A stretch of DNA of 64,000 nucleotides from Girardinichthys multiradiatus (taxonomy: Eukaryota; Chordata; Actinopteri; Cyprinodontiformes; Goodeidae). The position numbers were made by a program, and so were the translations under genes. The stretch covers positions 4,049,859 through 4,113,858 of the forward strand of contig NC_061802.1 of NCBI RefSeq assembly GCF_021462225.1, read 5' to 3'. Positions 22,810-38,100 of the stretch are shown in pieces. Under the pieces are notes generated by a model, which ran no database searches, was not told where the DNA came from, and worked only from the letters and a program-made list of their open reading frames with translations. Every line of letters begins with the position of its first letter. The stretch's first letter is position 1.

Positions 22810-24371
22810 ATGAGGTATGTTGTCTCTCTTTTCTTACTTAACCCCTTTCAGATTTTGTATTTTCTTTTTTCTTATCCCCCCTTTAAAGATTTCTCTTGCC
22901 TTCTTTACTCCGTTGTCCTTCTGCTAGTTCTAAGCCTACATTGTCTTATATTTCTTATTTTCTTTCCACTTTGTCCTTACCTTCTCTCCTTCAGATATTT
23001 ATTTAAACACTATTTTGCTGCTGTGCTATAATCTTACGTCTAACCCTTTTATCACATTTCAGCGCTTTTTGGAGTGAGTCAGTCCTGGAATTGAAACTAG
23101 TGTCCTTGGAGTGTCATTTCACATGGGATCTGGACATCAGCAGGTCCAAACTGCTCTGTATCCAGGATACGCTGGAGGACATTGGTTTAGAAGAGGGATA
23201 CTGCTGGCTGGGTCACATTTTTAACCTCCAGGGCTTCATTCACCACCAGCTGGGCCTCATTGAAGAGGCTCGGGGTTTCTTCTGCAGGGCTGCAGAGGCT
23301 TTCCGCCAGCTGAGGAACACCGTCTCAGATGAGGGCCCCTGGTTGGTGGTAAATTATGGAAATATGGCCTGGCTGCACCACCAAATGGGGGAGGAAGCAC
23401 AGACTCGAGAATACTTGTCAAAGGTTGAAGCCCTGGTGTGTGAGTACCCGTCACCATCTCTGGACGACCCCCATCCGGAGATCTGTGCTGAGAAAGCCTG
23501 GACTGTGATGAAGTTCAGCACCAATAAGAAGCTTCTGGCTGTAGATTACTTCCAGAGAGCTATCAGGATGCAGCCGGACATGGTGGAATGGCAAACTAGC
23601 CGAGTGTTAGCATTAGTAAAAGCCTTTTTGCACCGCAAAGAAAACCTGGACTCTGATATCTTGGAGAAGGTGAAAATAGCCAAAGAGCATGACCCAGAAA
23701 ACTTGTACCTTACTGCTCTTTACCTGGAAGCACGAGCTCAGAAGGGAGCAAGAATTCAGGATGAAGCACACAAATTGGCCAGACGAGTGTTGAGAAAGCC
23801 AGTCAGCAGCTACAGCGGCATGAAGCCTTTACTAAGGCTCTACAGGATCTACGTATCCATGGATGAAGCTCTTGATTTAGCAGAAGAGGCTCTCGAAAGA
23901 CATCCGGATGCACGCTACATAAAGAGATGTGCTGCAATCTGCTACAAAAGGAAAGTCTTCTCCCAGAGCAACAATCACCTTGAGCGCAACCTGATTGAGA
24001 GAGCTGTCAGTCTTCATAAAGAGACCATTGCTCTTTACCCTCATTCTTCACTTAAAATGCAAATATCTTTGGCGAACATATATGCAAAATCAAACCAGCG
24101 AGCTGAAGCTGAGGAGCTGTTTGAGAAGCTGCTGGAAGCTGACCTGGATCCTGAAGAAGAGCAGATGGTTTGCAGCTTCTACGCTAAATATTTGCAGTAC
24201 AGTCGGAAGGAGAGGAACAAGTCAATCACATATTACAAGAGGGCAGCAGTGATACCTCACCAGAGCTTCTATCGGGAGGACAGCATCAGAAGGCTGGAGA
24301 AGATTAGTGAAGAGAAACGGCAGCCAATGAGCAGAGATATAGAGGATTTCCTGGTTAATTTGTCATTCTGA
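22810..24371 (+). CDS. ifit: Interferon-induced protein with tetratricopeptide repeats (IFIT)
   Basis: Two coding exons: 22810-22814 (ATGAG) and 23063-24371, joined in phase 2 to give 437 residues beginning MSAFWSESVLELKLVSLECH. A tiny first exon holding the start codon and one large exon is the classic IFIT gene structure. TPR helices run through the protein: about residues 46-90 (GHIFNLQGFIHHQLGLIEEA), 95-125 (VVNYGNMAWLHHQMG, strongly IFIT-like), then DPHPEICAEKAW, FQRAIRMQPDMVEW and later pairs up to the C-terminus. IFITs are cytosolic antiviral effectors that bind viral RNA lacking self-type 5' ends. Fish carry several paralogues; I cannot say which one this is. It stands alone in this window rather than in a cluster. 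A possible poly(A) signal is AATAAA at 25132-25137. Confidence 0.92.
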
Positions 24372-25640
24372 GAGCCCACAGTAAACAGAATCTAGATAAA
24401 GTTCTGTGTTGTGATACGGGAGAGATGGGTTTTGCACTCACTGCAGCAGGTTTCAGAGGTATTAGGTCCTTAATGTGGGACAAACTGGGTAAATACAAGA
24501 AACCAAAAAATCCTAAGAAATGATGTAGGTTTTTAGCTGATATGGAGATTTCACTCTTATTTTACACTTATTTCTGACTCTAAACTCTGCACAGATTTAA
24601 CAAGCGATGCATATGTTTCCTGCAGATATTTACATTTTGACTGTTCCTTTTACCAACAGGAAAATATTCTTGCGTCAAAGTTACCACATGCAAGCTCTCA
24701 TATTATAAGACAGTTTACATTCAGAAGTTGTTACTGTTTTTGCTTCAATTAAAAATGGACATTTAAACATCATGGCCTAAAATTGAGAGATTTTTGTTTA
24801 AATTACACACTGAAGACCTCAGTTTTATTACAGCATCAAAAACACAGCGTTGCGCTAATTTATTCAATCTTTCATTTCATTCTCACACTCAAAACCTGCC
24901 TGTTATGATCCATGTTCATTTAATTAAAAAACATTTTCGTATAAAACTATTCAGGAAGTAATCGGCAACCTTAGTGAATTCTTAGACCCTCCACCAGAGG
25001 TCGCTGGTACAAATAATTTGCATCTCATCTCAATTGTTTTGAGTCAAAAGCATACAAGTGGAGTAAAAAGGTTGCAGCAAAAAGCATATATCTCCTAAAA
25101 AGGGAAAAGAAATTATTTTAAGTCCCAATGAAATAAACTAAATGTTCAATTTATTTAACTGATTTATTATTATTTTCAAACTGATGGTCATTAATAATTA
25201 CAGAAACTTAATTTATTTATCCCCAAATATTTTTTTCTGGGTCACTCTCTTTTCTGTTATTTGTGTTAATGTGGTGTTTGTTTTTAAGTTATGCGTTTTT
25301 ACATATCATTTAGCATATTTAACAGCAAATAAATGTTTAATGACTTAATGTCACAATATCATGCAGTTAAGTATTCAGCATTAACACCTGCGAGCCTTTA
25401 ATAGTGTTTGTCAATAAAATGTCTCATGACTAAATTTACACTCTGCTTCCACTTATGCTTTGTGGTAGTTTCAATGTAAAAATCTAATCCTAACCTGCAA
25501 GTCAGCAGTTAATAGGACGGGTTTGAAGCATTGCTAGGTGAGAAATCTCTTGAAAAGACAGAGAACGTCTTTCGCTCAAATGGGGTCAATAAACAGTTTA
25601 TGATGCAGAGTATAAAACAAACTCAGTAGAAACTTCCGAG
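24372..25640. other. ifit 3' UTR and intergenic DNA
   Basis: AT-rich sequence between the ifit stop and the 3' end of gpx7. Several AATAAA hexamers occur (25132, 25414). No other gene or recognisable repeat is seen. Confidence 0.5.
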
Positions 25641-25652
25641 TCACGGTAAAGG

Positions 25653-25658
25653 TTTATT
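25653..25658 (-). promoter_or_regulatory. gpx7: Poly(A) signal of gpx7
   Basis: TTTATT on the + strand is AATAAA on the minus strand, about 230 bases after the gpx7 stop codon. Confidence 0.6.
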
Positions 25659-25885
25659 GAATAACTCAGAATAGATACCCCCTCCCCATTTAAAAAGGAG
25701 CTCATTGGTTACAAACTGCAGCTTTAAATATTCCTGAAAACAGAACCTGACATCAGTTTTTTAAAAAGCAGGAGTTGTGTTTGATCAGTGCGCTCAGAAA
25801 GTAGCTGGAGCTGCTTCTGTCAAGAGAAATTACCGTCAGGACCGAAAGGTAACAAATGGGTCCAGTTTATGGAGAAAGTGCCGAG

Positions 25886-28135
25886 TTAAAGCTCTTCCTT
25901 CTTCTTCAGTATTATCTGCCGCACCATCTCAACTATCTTTGGGCGGATCTCTTTGACTGAAATCTTCGGCCCCCAAGCGTCCACCACTTTACCGTTAACA
26001 TCGATGAGGTACTTCCAGAAGTTCCAGTCAGGCTCCTTTCCAGACACATCTGCACAGAATAAGACATGAAGTGTTCAGAACAAATTGTTGAGCTTTTACA
26101 TTTCAAAAACATGCCTAAAACATTACAGATTTCATGCTTTTCTTTCTTATGAGTAAGGATAAATAACGGAGTCATCGAAGCAAAGCGATCAGTTGGTCTT
26201 TCCATATCGGACTCACCTGCCAGGTGTTTGTAGACATTGTTGGCTCCTGTTCCAACCACGGCGATTTTGCTGAATAGAGGGAAGGAGACTCCATAGACTC
26301 TTCGCACAAAGCTGTCGATCTCCTTGTCGCTGCCGGGCTCCTGCTGCCCGAACTGGTTGCAGGGGAACGCCAGGACGTTGAAGTGGTGGGGGCCGAAGTC
26401 GCGCTGCAGCTGCTGCAGGTCCCTGTAGTGGTCCTCCGTGTAGCCGCACTCACTGGCCACGTTCACCACCAGTGACACCTGAGTCCACGGAAACACTAAA
26501 TCAGTGACAAATGAATGTGACTCAGCAAGAACTACAATTCTGAAAAGGTTTTTCCAGGGTGGATGGCTGTACAAAATATGACCTCGTTGTTTTTGTTTTG
26601 TTTTAAAGAATAAGTTACATGGGTTTGAATTTATCAGGATAGAAGCTGTGGGAAAATCACCCCAGAAGCTTAGTGCTGGCCTTCTTTATCTGTTCCGAAA
26701 GCAGTTTTAAATTATTTACCTGCTGGATCACAACCAACCGTGTCCGGGTTTCAACCTTCTGACCCAAACTGTCACGCTCAGATGAAAGGACATTGGTTTA
26801 AGATGCTTCAGAAACAACCCAGGAACAACCCAGGAACATCCATGGAAGCTGCTGGAACACCTGTGTTACTGAATCCATATGGACCAAGAGGGTGCGCACC
26901 AGAAATAAAGCCCTTGCCTCGAAATTAACACCTTCAAGATGGACTGAAATGTGCAACTGACTGCATGAAAAAGCAAAATGGCTACTGGACAAAGCTTTTA
27001 TGGTATAACAAGACAAAGACCCAAGTTATTTGGTCGTAATGACAAGAAAATGCTTGCAGTAGTCAAGGCCAGTCTTCAAAGAGCACTGTTAAAACTGTTA
27101 AGCATGGTGGTGGTAGCATCATGCTGTGGCATTGTTTCACTGCCAATTAAACAATATTGGTGTTGATTCACAAAGCAGATGGAATTACAAAATGAAAGTA
27201 TCTCCAAATTATGCTGCATGTGGACATAAAAAGTGTTTGGAGGTCTAAAGATACTGACTGCTAAAAACTACCCAGCACATCCCCACACAGAAAACATTTA
27301 AAACAATGTTTTTCTTTCAATTTAAAGAGAAAATAAAAGATTTGTTCAAGCAGCAGTAAAAACAGAACCTAACTGTTTATACACCACATTAAATGCTGGA
27401 AAAGAAGCAAAGACTCCAGTTATTACACGTTAAAACATGCAACAACCTCATGCCAAGACTAACAGTCAAAGCAGCTCCGCAATGGAACCACATGGAAAAT
27501 TTTTTTTTATTTTAAATTTTTTGTTCGCCTTAAATTTAAACGTATTTAAATTTGATGAATGAATGAAATATTTTGTCTTGGATTTTGTTTTTGTTTGCTT
27601 ATCTTCACAGTCCTCATCTGACATGTGCATTTTGTAACAAAAATCTAAAATTGCAATGAATAAAAAGTGCAAAACTTAATCCTGCAAAGTGAATTATTCC
27701 TAAATGGTTCCGGGTAGGAGTTAGTGTTGTGCTTGCAGGTGAAGCTTGGACAGATGTGGTGATCCGTACCTGGCTTGAATGGAATCTATGGAGCTGCTGC
27801 AGGCCTCCTGCCACGTAGGCTGCCCTGCAGCCGGCCGGGACGACCCGAACAGGCTGCAGCCGAACCGAACCGAACCGAACCGCAGCGGAGCTACTGTTAG
27901 TTACATCTACAGACAACGGACGCTTTCACATGCAACATTCAGGCATGCAGCTGAGTGAGAAGGCTGTCCGTTTAAACTGAACCGGACTCACCGAACCGCG
28001 GTACTTCTCCAAAGAAACCAGCTTCCCTCTGCTGTTGACCACTTTAAAAGTATACAAGTCTTTCTGTTTGCTTTCTGTCAGGCCCAGTAATAATAAAAAT
28101 GTCACGGAGAGCGCAGCGGGAAGCATCTTCACCAT
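25886..28135 (-). CDS. gpx7: Glutathione peroxidase 7, ER-resident Cys-type
   Basis: Three minus-strand exons, 28135-27992, 26478-26217 and 26049-25886, join in phase to give 189 residues. The N-terminus MVKMLPAALSVTFLLLLGLT is a signal peptide. The peroxidatic motif is VNVASECGYT with Cys at about residue 59 in place of selenocysteine, followed by FPCNQFG (Cys about 88) and WNFWKYL (Trp/Asn about 144-145). The C-terminus is KKKEEL, a KDEL-like ER-retention signal. GPX7 uses peroxide to oxidise protein disulphide isomerases in the ER. The soluble signal-peptide N-terminus separates it from GPX8, which has a membrane anchor. Intron 1 carries a Tc1-like relic. tut4 is the neighbour here and in human 1p32.3. 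Confidence 0.96.
26785..27150 (+). mobile_element. Tc1-like DNA transposon relic in gpx7 intron 1
   Basis: The + strand contains the stretch coding VKHGGGSIMLW, a hallmark of Tc1-like transposases, with frame breaks on both sides. Only an internal part remains and no inverted terminal repeats were found. Confidence 0.75.
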
Positions 28136-28303
28136 AAAACTACACCGACAACTCAACAGAGGAGAGAGAAGAGTCCAACTCCGAACCTCTGTCAAGGTAC
28201 GAACAGTCAGGACAAGACTTCCGGTGCCTGCTAATGCCTACAAAATAAAAGATTCCTATAACCTTTGTATTATTTCTTTTTTATTATATTATTATGTTTA
28301 TTT

Positions 28304-29121
<818 letters not shown>

Positions 29122-32100
29122 TGGAGGACCGATCCTGACAAAATTAAAAATAAAAGCAGAAATATGTATATTTTGTTTTTCCTTTTCCTTAGACATGCGT
29201 TTTCATCAAGAAATGTATATATTTTGTTTTTCCTTTTCCTTACACATGCATTTTCATCAAGAAATGTATATATTTTGTTTTTCCTTTTCCTTAGACATGC
29301 ATTTTCAGCAAGAAATGTATATATTTTGTTTTTCCTTTTCCTTAGACATGCATTTTCATCAAGAAATGTATATATTTTGTTTTTCCTTTTCCTTAGACAT
29401 GCATTTTCATCAAGAAATGTATATATTTTGTTTTTCCTTTTCCTTAGACATGCCTTTTCATCAAGAAATGTATATATTTTGTTTTTCCTTTTCCTTAGAC
29501 ATGCGTTTTCATCAAGAAATGTATATATTTTGTTTTTCCTTTTCCTTAGACATGCGTTTTCATCAAGAAATGTATATATTTTGTTTTTCCTTTTCCTTAG
29601 ACATGCGTTTTCCTCAAGAAATGTATATATTTTGTTTTTCCTTTTCCTTAGACATGCGTTTTCATCAAGAAATGTATATATTTTGTTTTTCCTTTTCCTT
29701 AGACATGCGTTTTCATCAAGAAATGTATATATTTTGTTTTTCCTTTTCCTTAGACATGCGTTTTCATCAAGAAATGTATATATTTTGTTTTTCCTTTTCC
29801 TTAGACATGCTTTTTCATCAAGAAATGTATATATTTTGTTTTTCCTTTTCCTTAGACATGCGTTTTCATCAAGAAATGTATATATTTTGTTTTTCCTTTT
29901 CCTTAGACATGCGTTTTCATCAAGAAATGTGTATATTTTGTTTTTCCTTTTCCTTAGACATGCCTTTTCATCAAGAAATGTATATATTTTGTTTTTCCTT
30001 TTCCTTAGACATGCATTTTCATCAAGAAATGTATATATTTTGTTTTTCCTTTTCCTTAGACATGCGTTTTCATCAAGAAATGTATATATTTTGTTTTTCC
30101 TTTTCCTTAGACATGCGTTTTCATCAAGAAATGTATATATTTTGTTTTTCCTTTTCCTTAGACATGCATTTTCATCAAGAAATGTATATATTTTGTTTTT
30201 CCTTTTCCTTAGACATGCGTTTTCATCAAGAAATGTATATATTTTGTTTTTCCTTTTCCTTACACATGCGTTTTCATCAAGAAATGTATATATTTTGTTT
30301 TTTCCTTTTCCTTACACATACATTTTCATCAAGAAATGTATATATTTTGTTTTTCCTTTTCCTTAGACATGCATTTTCATCAAGAAATGTATATATTTTG
30401 TTTTTCCTTTTCCTTACACATGCGTTTTCATCAAGAAATGTATATATTTTGTTTTTCCTTTTCCTTAGACATGCATTTTCATCAAGAAATGTATATATTT
30501 TGTTTTTCCTTTTCCTTAGACATGCGTTTTCATCAAGAAATGTATATATTTTGTTTTTCCTTTTCCTTAGACATGCGTTTTCATCAAGAAATGTATATAT
30601 TTTGTTTTTCCTTTTCCTTAGACATGCGTTTTCATCAAGAAATGTATATATTTTGTTTTTCCTTTTCCTTAGACATGCGTTTTCATCAAGAAATGTATAT
30701 ATTTTGTTTTTCCTTTTCCTTACACATGCATTTTCATCAAGAAATGTATATATTTTGTTTTTCCTTTTCCTTAGACATGCATTTTCATCAAGAAATGTAT
30801 ATATTTTGTTTTTCCTTTTCCTTAGACATGCATTTTCATCAAGAAATGTATATATTTTGTTTTTCCTTTTCCTTAGACATGCATTTTCATCAAGAAATGT
30901 ATATATTTTGTTTTTCCTTTTCCTTAGACATGCATTTTCATCAAGAAATGTATATATTTTGTTTTTCCTTTTCCTTAGACATGCATTTTCATCAAGAAAT
31001 GTATATATTTTGTTTTTTCCTTTTCCTTACACATGCATTTTCATCAAGAAATGTATATATTTTGTTTTTCCTTTTCCTTACACATGCGTTTTCATCAAGA
31101 AATGTATATATTTTGTTTTTCCTTTTCCTTAGACATGCCTTTTCATCAAGAAATGTATATATTTTGTTTTTCCTTTTCCTTAGACATGCGTTTTCATCAA
31201 GAAATGTATATATTTTGTTTTTCCTTTTCCTTAGACATGCATTTTCATCAAGAAATGTATATATTTTGTTTTTCCTTTTCCTTACACATGCATTTTCATC
31301 AAGAAATGTATATATTTTGTTTTTCCTTTTCCTTAGACATGCATTTTCATCAAGAAATGTATATATTTTGTTTTTCCTTTTCCTTAGACATGCATTTTCA
31401 TCAAGAAATGTATATATTTTGTTTTTCCTTTTCCTTAGACATGCATTTTCATCAAGAAATGTATATATTTTGTTTTTCCTTTTCCTTAGACATGCATTTT
31501 CATCAAGAAATGTATATATTTTGTTTTTCCTTTTCCTTACACATGCATTTTCATCAAGAAATGTATATATTTTGTTTTTCCTTTTCCTTACACATGCGTT
31601 TTCATCAAGAAATGTATATATTTTGTTTTTCCTTTTCCTTAGACATGCCTTTTCATCAAGAAATGTATATATTTTGTTTTTCCTTTTCCTTACACATGCG
31701 TTTTCATCAAGAAATGTATATATTTTGTTTTTCCTTTTCCTTAGACATGCATTTTCATCAAGAAATGTATATATTTTGTTTTTCCTTTTCCTTACACATG
31801 CATTTTCATCAAGAAATGTATATATTTTGTTTTTCCTTTTCCTTAGACATGCATTTTCATCAAGAAATGTATATATTTTGTTTTTCCTTTTCCTTAGACA
31901 TGCATTTTCATCAAGAAATGTATATATTTTGTTTTTCCTTTTCCTTAGACATGCCTTTTCATCAAGAAATGTATATATTTTGTTTTTCCTTTTCCTTAGA
32001 CATGCGTTTTCATCAAGAAATGTATATATTTTGTTTTTCCTTTTCCTTAGACATGCGTTTTCATCAAGAAATGTATATATTTTGTTTTTCCTTTTCCTTA

Positions 32101-35100
32101 GACATGCGTTTTCATCAAGAAATGTATATATTTTGTTTTTCCTTTTCCTTAGACATGCCTTTTCATCAAGAAATGTATATATTTTGTTTTTCCTTTTCCT
32201 TAGACATGCGTTTTCATCAAGAAATGTATATATTTTGTTTTTCCTTTTCCTTAGACATGCATTTTCATCAAGAAATGTATATATTTTGTTTTTCCTTTTC
32301 CTTAGACATGCATTTTCATCAAGAAATGTATATATTTTGTTTTTCCTTTTCCTTACACATGCATTTTCATCAAGAAATGTATATATTTTGTTTTTCCTTT
32401 TCCTTAGACATGCCTTTTCATCAAGAAATGTATATATTTTGCTTTTCCTTTTCCTTAGACATGCGTTTTCATCAAGAAATGTATATATTTTGTTTTTCCT
32501 TTTCCTTACACATGCATTTTCATCAAGAAATGTATATATTTTGTTTTTCCTTTTCCTTACACATGCGTTTTCATCAAGAAATGTATATATTTTGTTTTTC
32601 CTTTTCCTTAGACATGCATTTTCATCAAGAAATGTATATATTTTGTTTTTTCCTTTTCCTTACACATGCATTTTCATCAAGAAATGTATATATTTTGTTT
32701 TTCCTTTTCCTTAGACATGCATTTTCATCAAGAAATGTATATATTTTGTTTTTCCTTTTCCTTAGACATGCGTTTTCATCAAGAAATGTATATATTTTGT
32801 TTTTTCTTTTCCTTAGACATGCGTTTTCATCAAGAAATTTATATATTTTGTTTTTCCTTTTCCTTAGACATGCGTTTTCATCAAGAAATGTATATATTTT
32901 GTTTTTCCTTTTCCTTAGACATGCGTTTTCATCAAGAAATGTATATATTTTGTTTTTCCTTTTCCTTAGACATGCGTTTTCATCAAGAAATGTATATATT
33001 TTGTTTTTCCTTTTCCTTAGACATGCATTTTCATCAAGAAATTTATATATTTTGTTTTTCCTTTTCCTTACACATGCATTTTCATCAAGAAATGTATATA
33101 TTTGTTTTTCCTTTTCCTTAGACATGCATTTTCATCAAGAAATGTATATATTTTGTTTTTCCTTTTCCTTAGACATGCATTTTCATCAAGAAATGTATAT
33201 ATTTTGTTTTTCCTTTTCCTTACACATGCATTTTCATCAAGAAATGTATATATTTTGTTTTTCCTTTTCCTTAGACATGCATTTTCATCAAGAAATGTAT
33301 ATATTTTGTTTTTCCTTTTCCTTACACATGCGTTTTCATCAAGAAATGTATATATTTTGTTTTTCCTTTTCCTTACACATGCATTTTCATCAAGAAATGT
33401 ATATATTTTGTTTTTCCTTTTCCTTACACATGCATTTTCATCAAGAAATGTATATATTTTGTTTTTCCTTTTCCTTAGACATGCATTTTCATCAAGAAAT
33501 GTATATATTTTGTTTTTCCTTTTCCTTAGACATGCATTTTCATCAAGAAATGTATATATTTTGTTTTTCCTTTTCCTTAGACATGCATTTTCATCAAGAA
33601 ATGTATATATTTTGTTTTTCCTTTTTCTTAGACATGCATTTTCATCAAGAAATGTATATATTTTGTTTTTCCTTTTCCTTACACATGCATTTTCATCAAG
33701 AAATGTATATATTTTGTTTTTCCTTTTCCTTAGACATGCATTTTCATCAAGAAATGTATATATTTTGTTTTTCCTTTTCCTTACACATGCATTTTCATCA
33801 AGAAATGTATATATTTTGTTTTTCCTTTTCCTTAGACATGCAGTTTTCATCAAGAAATGTATATATTTTGTTTTTCCTTTTCCTTACACATGCGTTTCAT
33901 CAAGAAATGTATATATTTTGTTTTTCCTTTTCTTAGACATGCATTTTCATCAAGAAATGTATATATTTTGTTTTTCCTTTTCCTTAGACATGCATTTTCA
34001 TCAAGAAATGTATATATTTTGTTTTTCCTTTTCCTTACACATGCATTTTCATCAAGAAATGTATATATTTTGTTTTTCCTTTTCCTTAGACATGCGTTTT
34101 CATCAAGAAATTTATATATTTTGTTTTTCCTTTTCCTTACACATGCATTTTCATCAAGAAATGTATATATTTTGTTTTTCCTTTTCCTTACACATGCATT
34201 TTCATCAAGAAATGTATATATTTTGTTTTTCCTTTTCCTTACACATGCATTTTCATCAAGAAATGTATATATTTTGTTTTTCCTTTTCCTTAGACATGCG
34301 TTTTCATCAAGAAATGTATATATTTTGTTTTTCCTTTTCCTTACACATGCATTTTCATCAAGAAATGTATATATTTTGTTTTTCCTTTTCCTTAGACATG
34401 CATTTTCATCAAGAAATGTATATATTTTGTTTTTCCTTTTCCTTAGACATGCCTTTTCATCAAGAAATGTATATATTTTGTTTTTCCTTTTCCTTAGACA
34501 TGCGTTTTCATCAAGAAATGTATATATTTTGTTTTTCCTTTTCCTTAGACATGCGTTTTCATCAAGAAATGTATATATTTTGTTTTTCCTTTTCCTTAGA
34601 CATGCCTTTTCATCAAGAAATGTATATATTTTGTTTTTCCTTTTCCTTAGACATGCGTTTTCATCAAGAAATGTATATATTTTGTTTTTCCTTTTCCTTA
34701 GACATGCTTTTTCATCAAGAAATGTATATATTTTGTTTTTCCTTTTCCTTAGACATGCCTTTTCATCAAGAAATGTATATATTTTGTTTTTCCTTTTCCT
34801 TAGACATGCCTTTTCATCAAGAAATGTATATATTTTGTTTTTCCTTTTCCTTAGACATGCATTTTCATCAAGAAATGTATATATTTTGTTTTTCCTTTTC
34901 CTTAGACATGCATTTTCATCAAGAAATGTATATATTTTGTTTTTCCTTTTCCTTAGACATGCCTTTTCATCAAGAAATGTATATATTTTGTTTTTCCTTT
35001 TCCTTAGACATGCATTTTCATCAAGAAATGTATATATTTTGTTTTTCCTTTTCCTTACACATGCATTTTCATCAAGAAATGTATATATTTTGTTTTTCCT

Positions 35101-38100
35101 TTTCCTTAGACATGCATTTTCATCAAGAAATGTATATATTTTGTTTTTCCTTTTCCTTAGACATGCCTTTTCATCAAGAAATGTATATATTTTGTTTTTC
35201 CTTTTCCTTAGACATGCGTTTTCATCAAGAAATGTATATATTTTGTTTTTCCTTTTCCTTAGACATGCATTTTCATCAAGAAATGTATATATTTTGTTTT
35301 TCCTTTTCCTTACACATGCATTTTCATCAAGAAATGTATATATTTTGTTTTTCCTTTTCCTTAGACATGCATTTTCATCAAGAAATGTATATATTTTGTT
35401 TTTCCTTTTCCTTACACATGCATTTTCATCAAGAAATGTATATATTTTGTTTTTCCTTTTCCTTACACATGCATTTTCATCAAGAAATGTATATATTTTG
35501 TTTTTCCTTTTCCTTAGACATGCATTTTCATCAAGAAATGTATATATTTTGTTTTTCCTTTTCCTTACACATGCATTTTCATCAAGAAATGTATATATTT
35601 TGTTTTTCCTTTTCCTTAGACATGCATTTTCATCAAGAAATGTATATATTTTGTTTTTCCTTTTCCTTAGACATGCATTTTCATCAAGAAATGTATATAT
35701 TTTGTTTTTCCTTTTCCTTAGACATGCGTTTTCATCAAGAAATGTATATATTTTGTTTTTCCTTTTCCTTAGACATGCGTTTTCATCAAGAAATGTATAT
35801 ATTTTGTTTTTCCTTTTCCTTAGACATGCATTTTCATCAAGAAATGTATATATTTTGTTTTTCCTTTTCCTTAGACATGCCTTTTCATCAAGAAATGTAT
35901 ATATTTTGTTTTTCCTTTTCCTTAGACATGCATTTTCATCAAGAAATGTATATATTTTGTTTTTCCTTTTCCTTACACATGCATTTTCATCAAGAAATGT
36001 ATATATTTTGTTTTTCCTTTTCCTTAGACATGCGTTTTCATCAAGAAATGTATATATTTTGTTTTTCCTTTTCCTTACACATGCATTTTCATCAAGAAAT
36101 GTATATATTTTGTTTTTCCTTTTCCTTAGACATGCCTTTTCATCAAGAAATGTATATATTTTGTTTTTCCTTTTTCTTAGACATGCATTTTCATCAAGAA
36201 ATGTATATATTTTGTTTTTCCTTTTCCTTAGACATGCGTTTTCATCAAGAAATGTATATATTTTGTTTTTCCTTTTCCTTAGACATGCTTTTTCATCAAG
36301 AAATGTATATATTTTGTTTTTCCTTTTCCTTAGACATGCATTTTCATCAAGAAATGTATATATTTTGTTTTTCCTTTTCCTTAGACATGCCTTTTCATCA
36401 AGAAATGTATATATTTTGTTTTTCCTTTTCCTTAGACATGCATTTTCATCAAGAAATGTATATATTTTGTTTTTCCTTTTCCTTAGACATGCATTTTCAT
36501 CAAGAAATGTATATATTTTGTTTTTCCTTTTCCTTAGACATGCGTTTTCATCAAGAAATGTATATATTTTGTTTTTCCTTTTCCTTAGACATGCATTTTC
36601 ATCAAGAAATGTATATATTTTGTTTTTCCTTTTTCTTAGACATGCATTTTCATCAAGAAATGTATATATTTTGTTTTTCCTTTTCCTTAGACATGCATTT
36701 TCATCAAGAAATGTATATATTTTGTTTTTCCTTTTCCTTAGACATGCATTTTCATCAAGAAATGTATATATTTTGTTTTTCCTTTTCCTTAGACATGCAT
36801 TTTCATCAAGAAATGTATATATTTTGTTTTTCCTTTTCCTTAGACATGCATTTTCATCAAGAAATGTATATATTTTGTTTTTCCTTTTCCTTAGACATGC
36901 ATTTTCATCAAGAAATGTATATATTTTGTTTTTCCTTTTCCTTAGACATGCATTTTCATCAAGAAATGTATATATTTTGTTTTTCCTTTTCCTTACACAT
37001 GCGTTTTCATCAAGAAATGTATATATTTTGTTTTTCCTTTTCCTTAGACATGCATTTTCATCAAGAAATGTATATATTTTGTTTTTCCTTTTCCTTAGAC
37101 ATGCATTTTCATCAAGAAATGTATATATTTTGTTTTTCCTTTTCCTTAGACATGCATTTTCATCAAGAAATGTATATATTTTGTTTTTCCTTTTCCTTAC
37201 ACATGCATTTTCATCAAGAAATGTATATATTTTGTTTTTCCTTTTCCTTACACATGCATTTTCATCAAGAAATGTATATATTTTGTTTTTCCTTTTCCTT
37301 AGACATGCATTTTCATCAAGAAATGTATATATTTTGTTTTTCCTTTTCCTTAGACATGCGTTTTCATCAAGAAATGTATATATTTTGTTTTTCCTTTTCC
37401 TTAGACATGCGTTTTCATCAAGAAATGTATATATTTTGTTTTTCCTTTTCCTTAGACATGCATTTTCATCAAGAAATGTATATATTTTGTTTTTCCTTTT
37501 CCTTAGACATGCCTTTTCATCAAGAAATGTATATATTTTGTTTTTCCTTTTCCTTAGACATGCATTTTCATCAAGAAATGTATATATTTTGTTTTTCCTT
37601 TTCCTTAGACATGCATTTTCATCAAGAAATGTATATATTTTGTTTTTCCTTTTCCTTAGACATGCGTTTTCATCAAGAAATGTATATATTTTGTTTTTCC
37701 TTTTCCTTACACATGCGTTTTCATCAAGAAATGTATATATTTTGTTTTTCCTTTTCCTTAGACATGCCTTTTCATCAAGAAATGTATATATTTTGTTTTT
37801 CCTTTTTCTTAGACATGCATTTTCATCAAGAAATGTATATATTTTGTTTTTCCTTTTCCTTAGACATGCGTTTTCATCAAGAAATGTATATATTTTGTTT
37901 TTCCTTTTCCTTAGACATGCGTTTTCATCAAGAAATGTATATATTTTGTTTTTCCTTTTCCTTAGACATGCATTTTCATCAAGAAATGTATATATTTTGT
38001 TTTTCCTTTTCCTTAGACATGCCTTTTCATCAAGAAATGTATATATTTTGTTTTTCCTTTTTCTTAGACATGCATTTTCATCAAGAAATGTATATATTTT

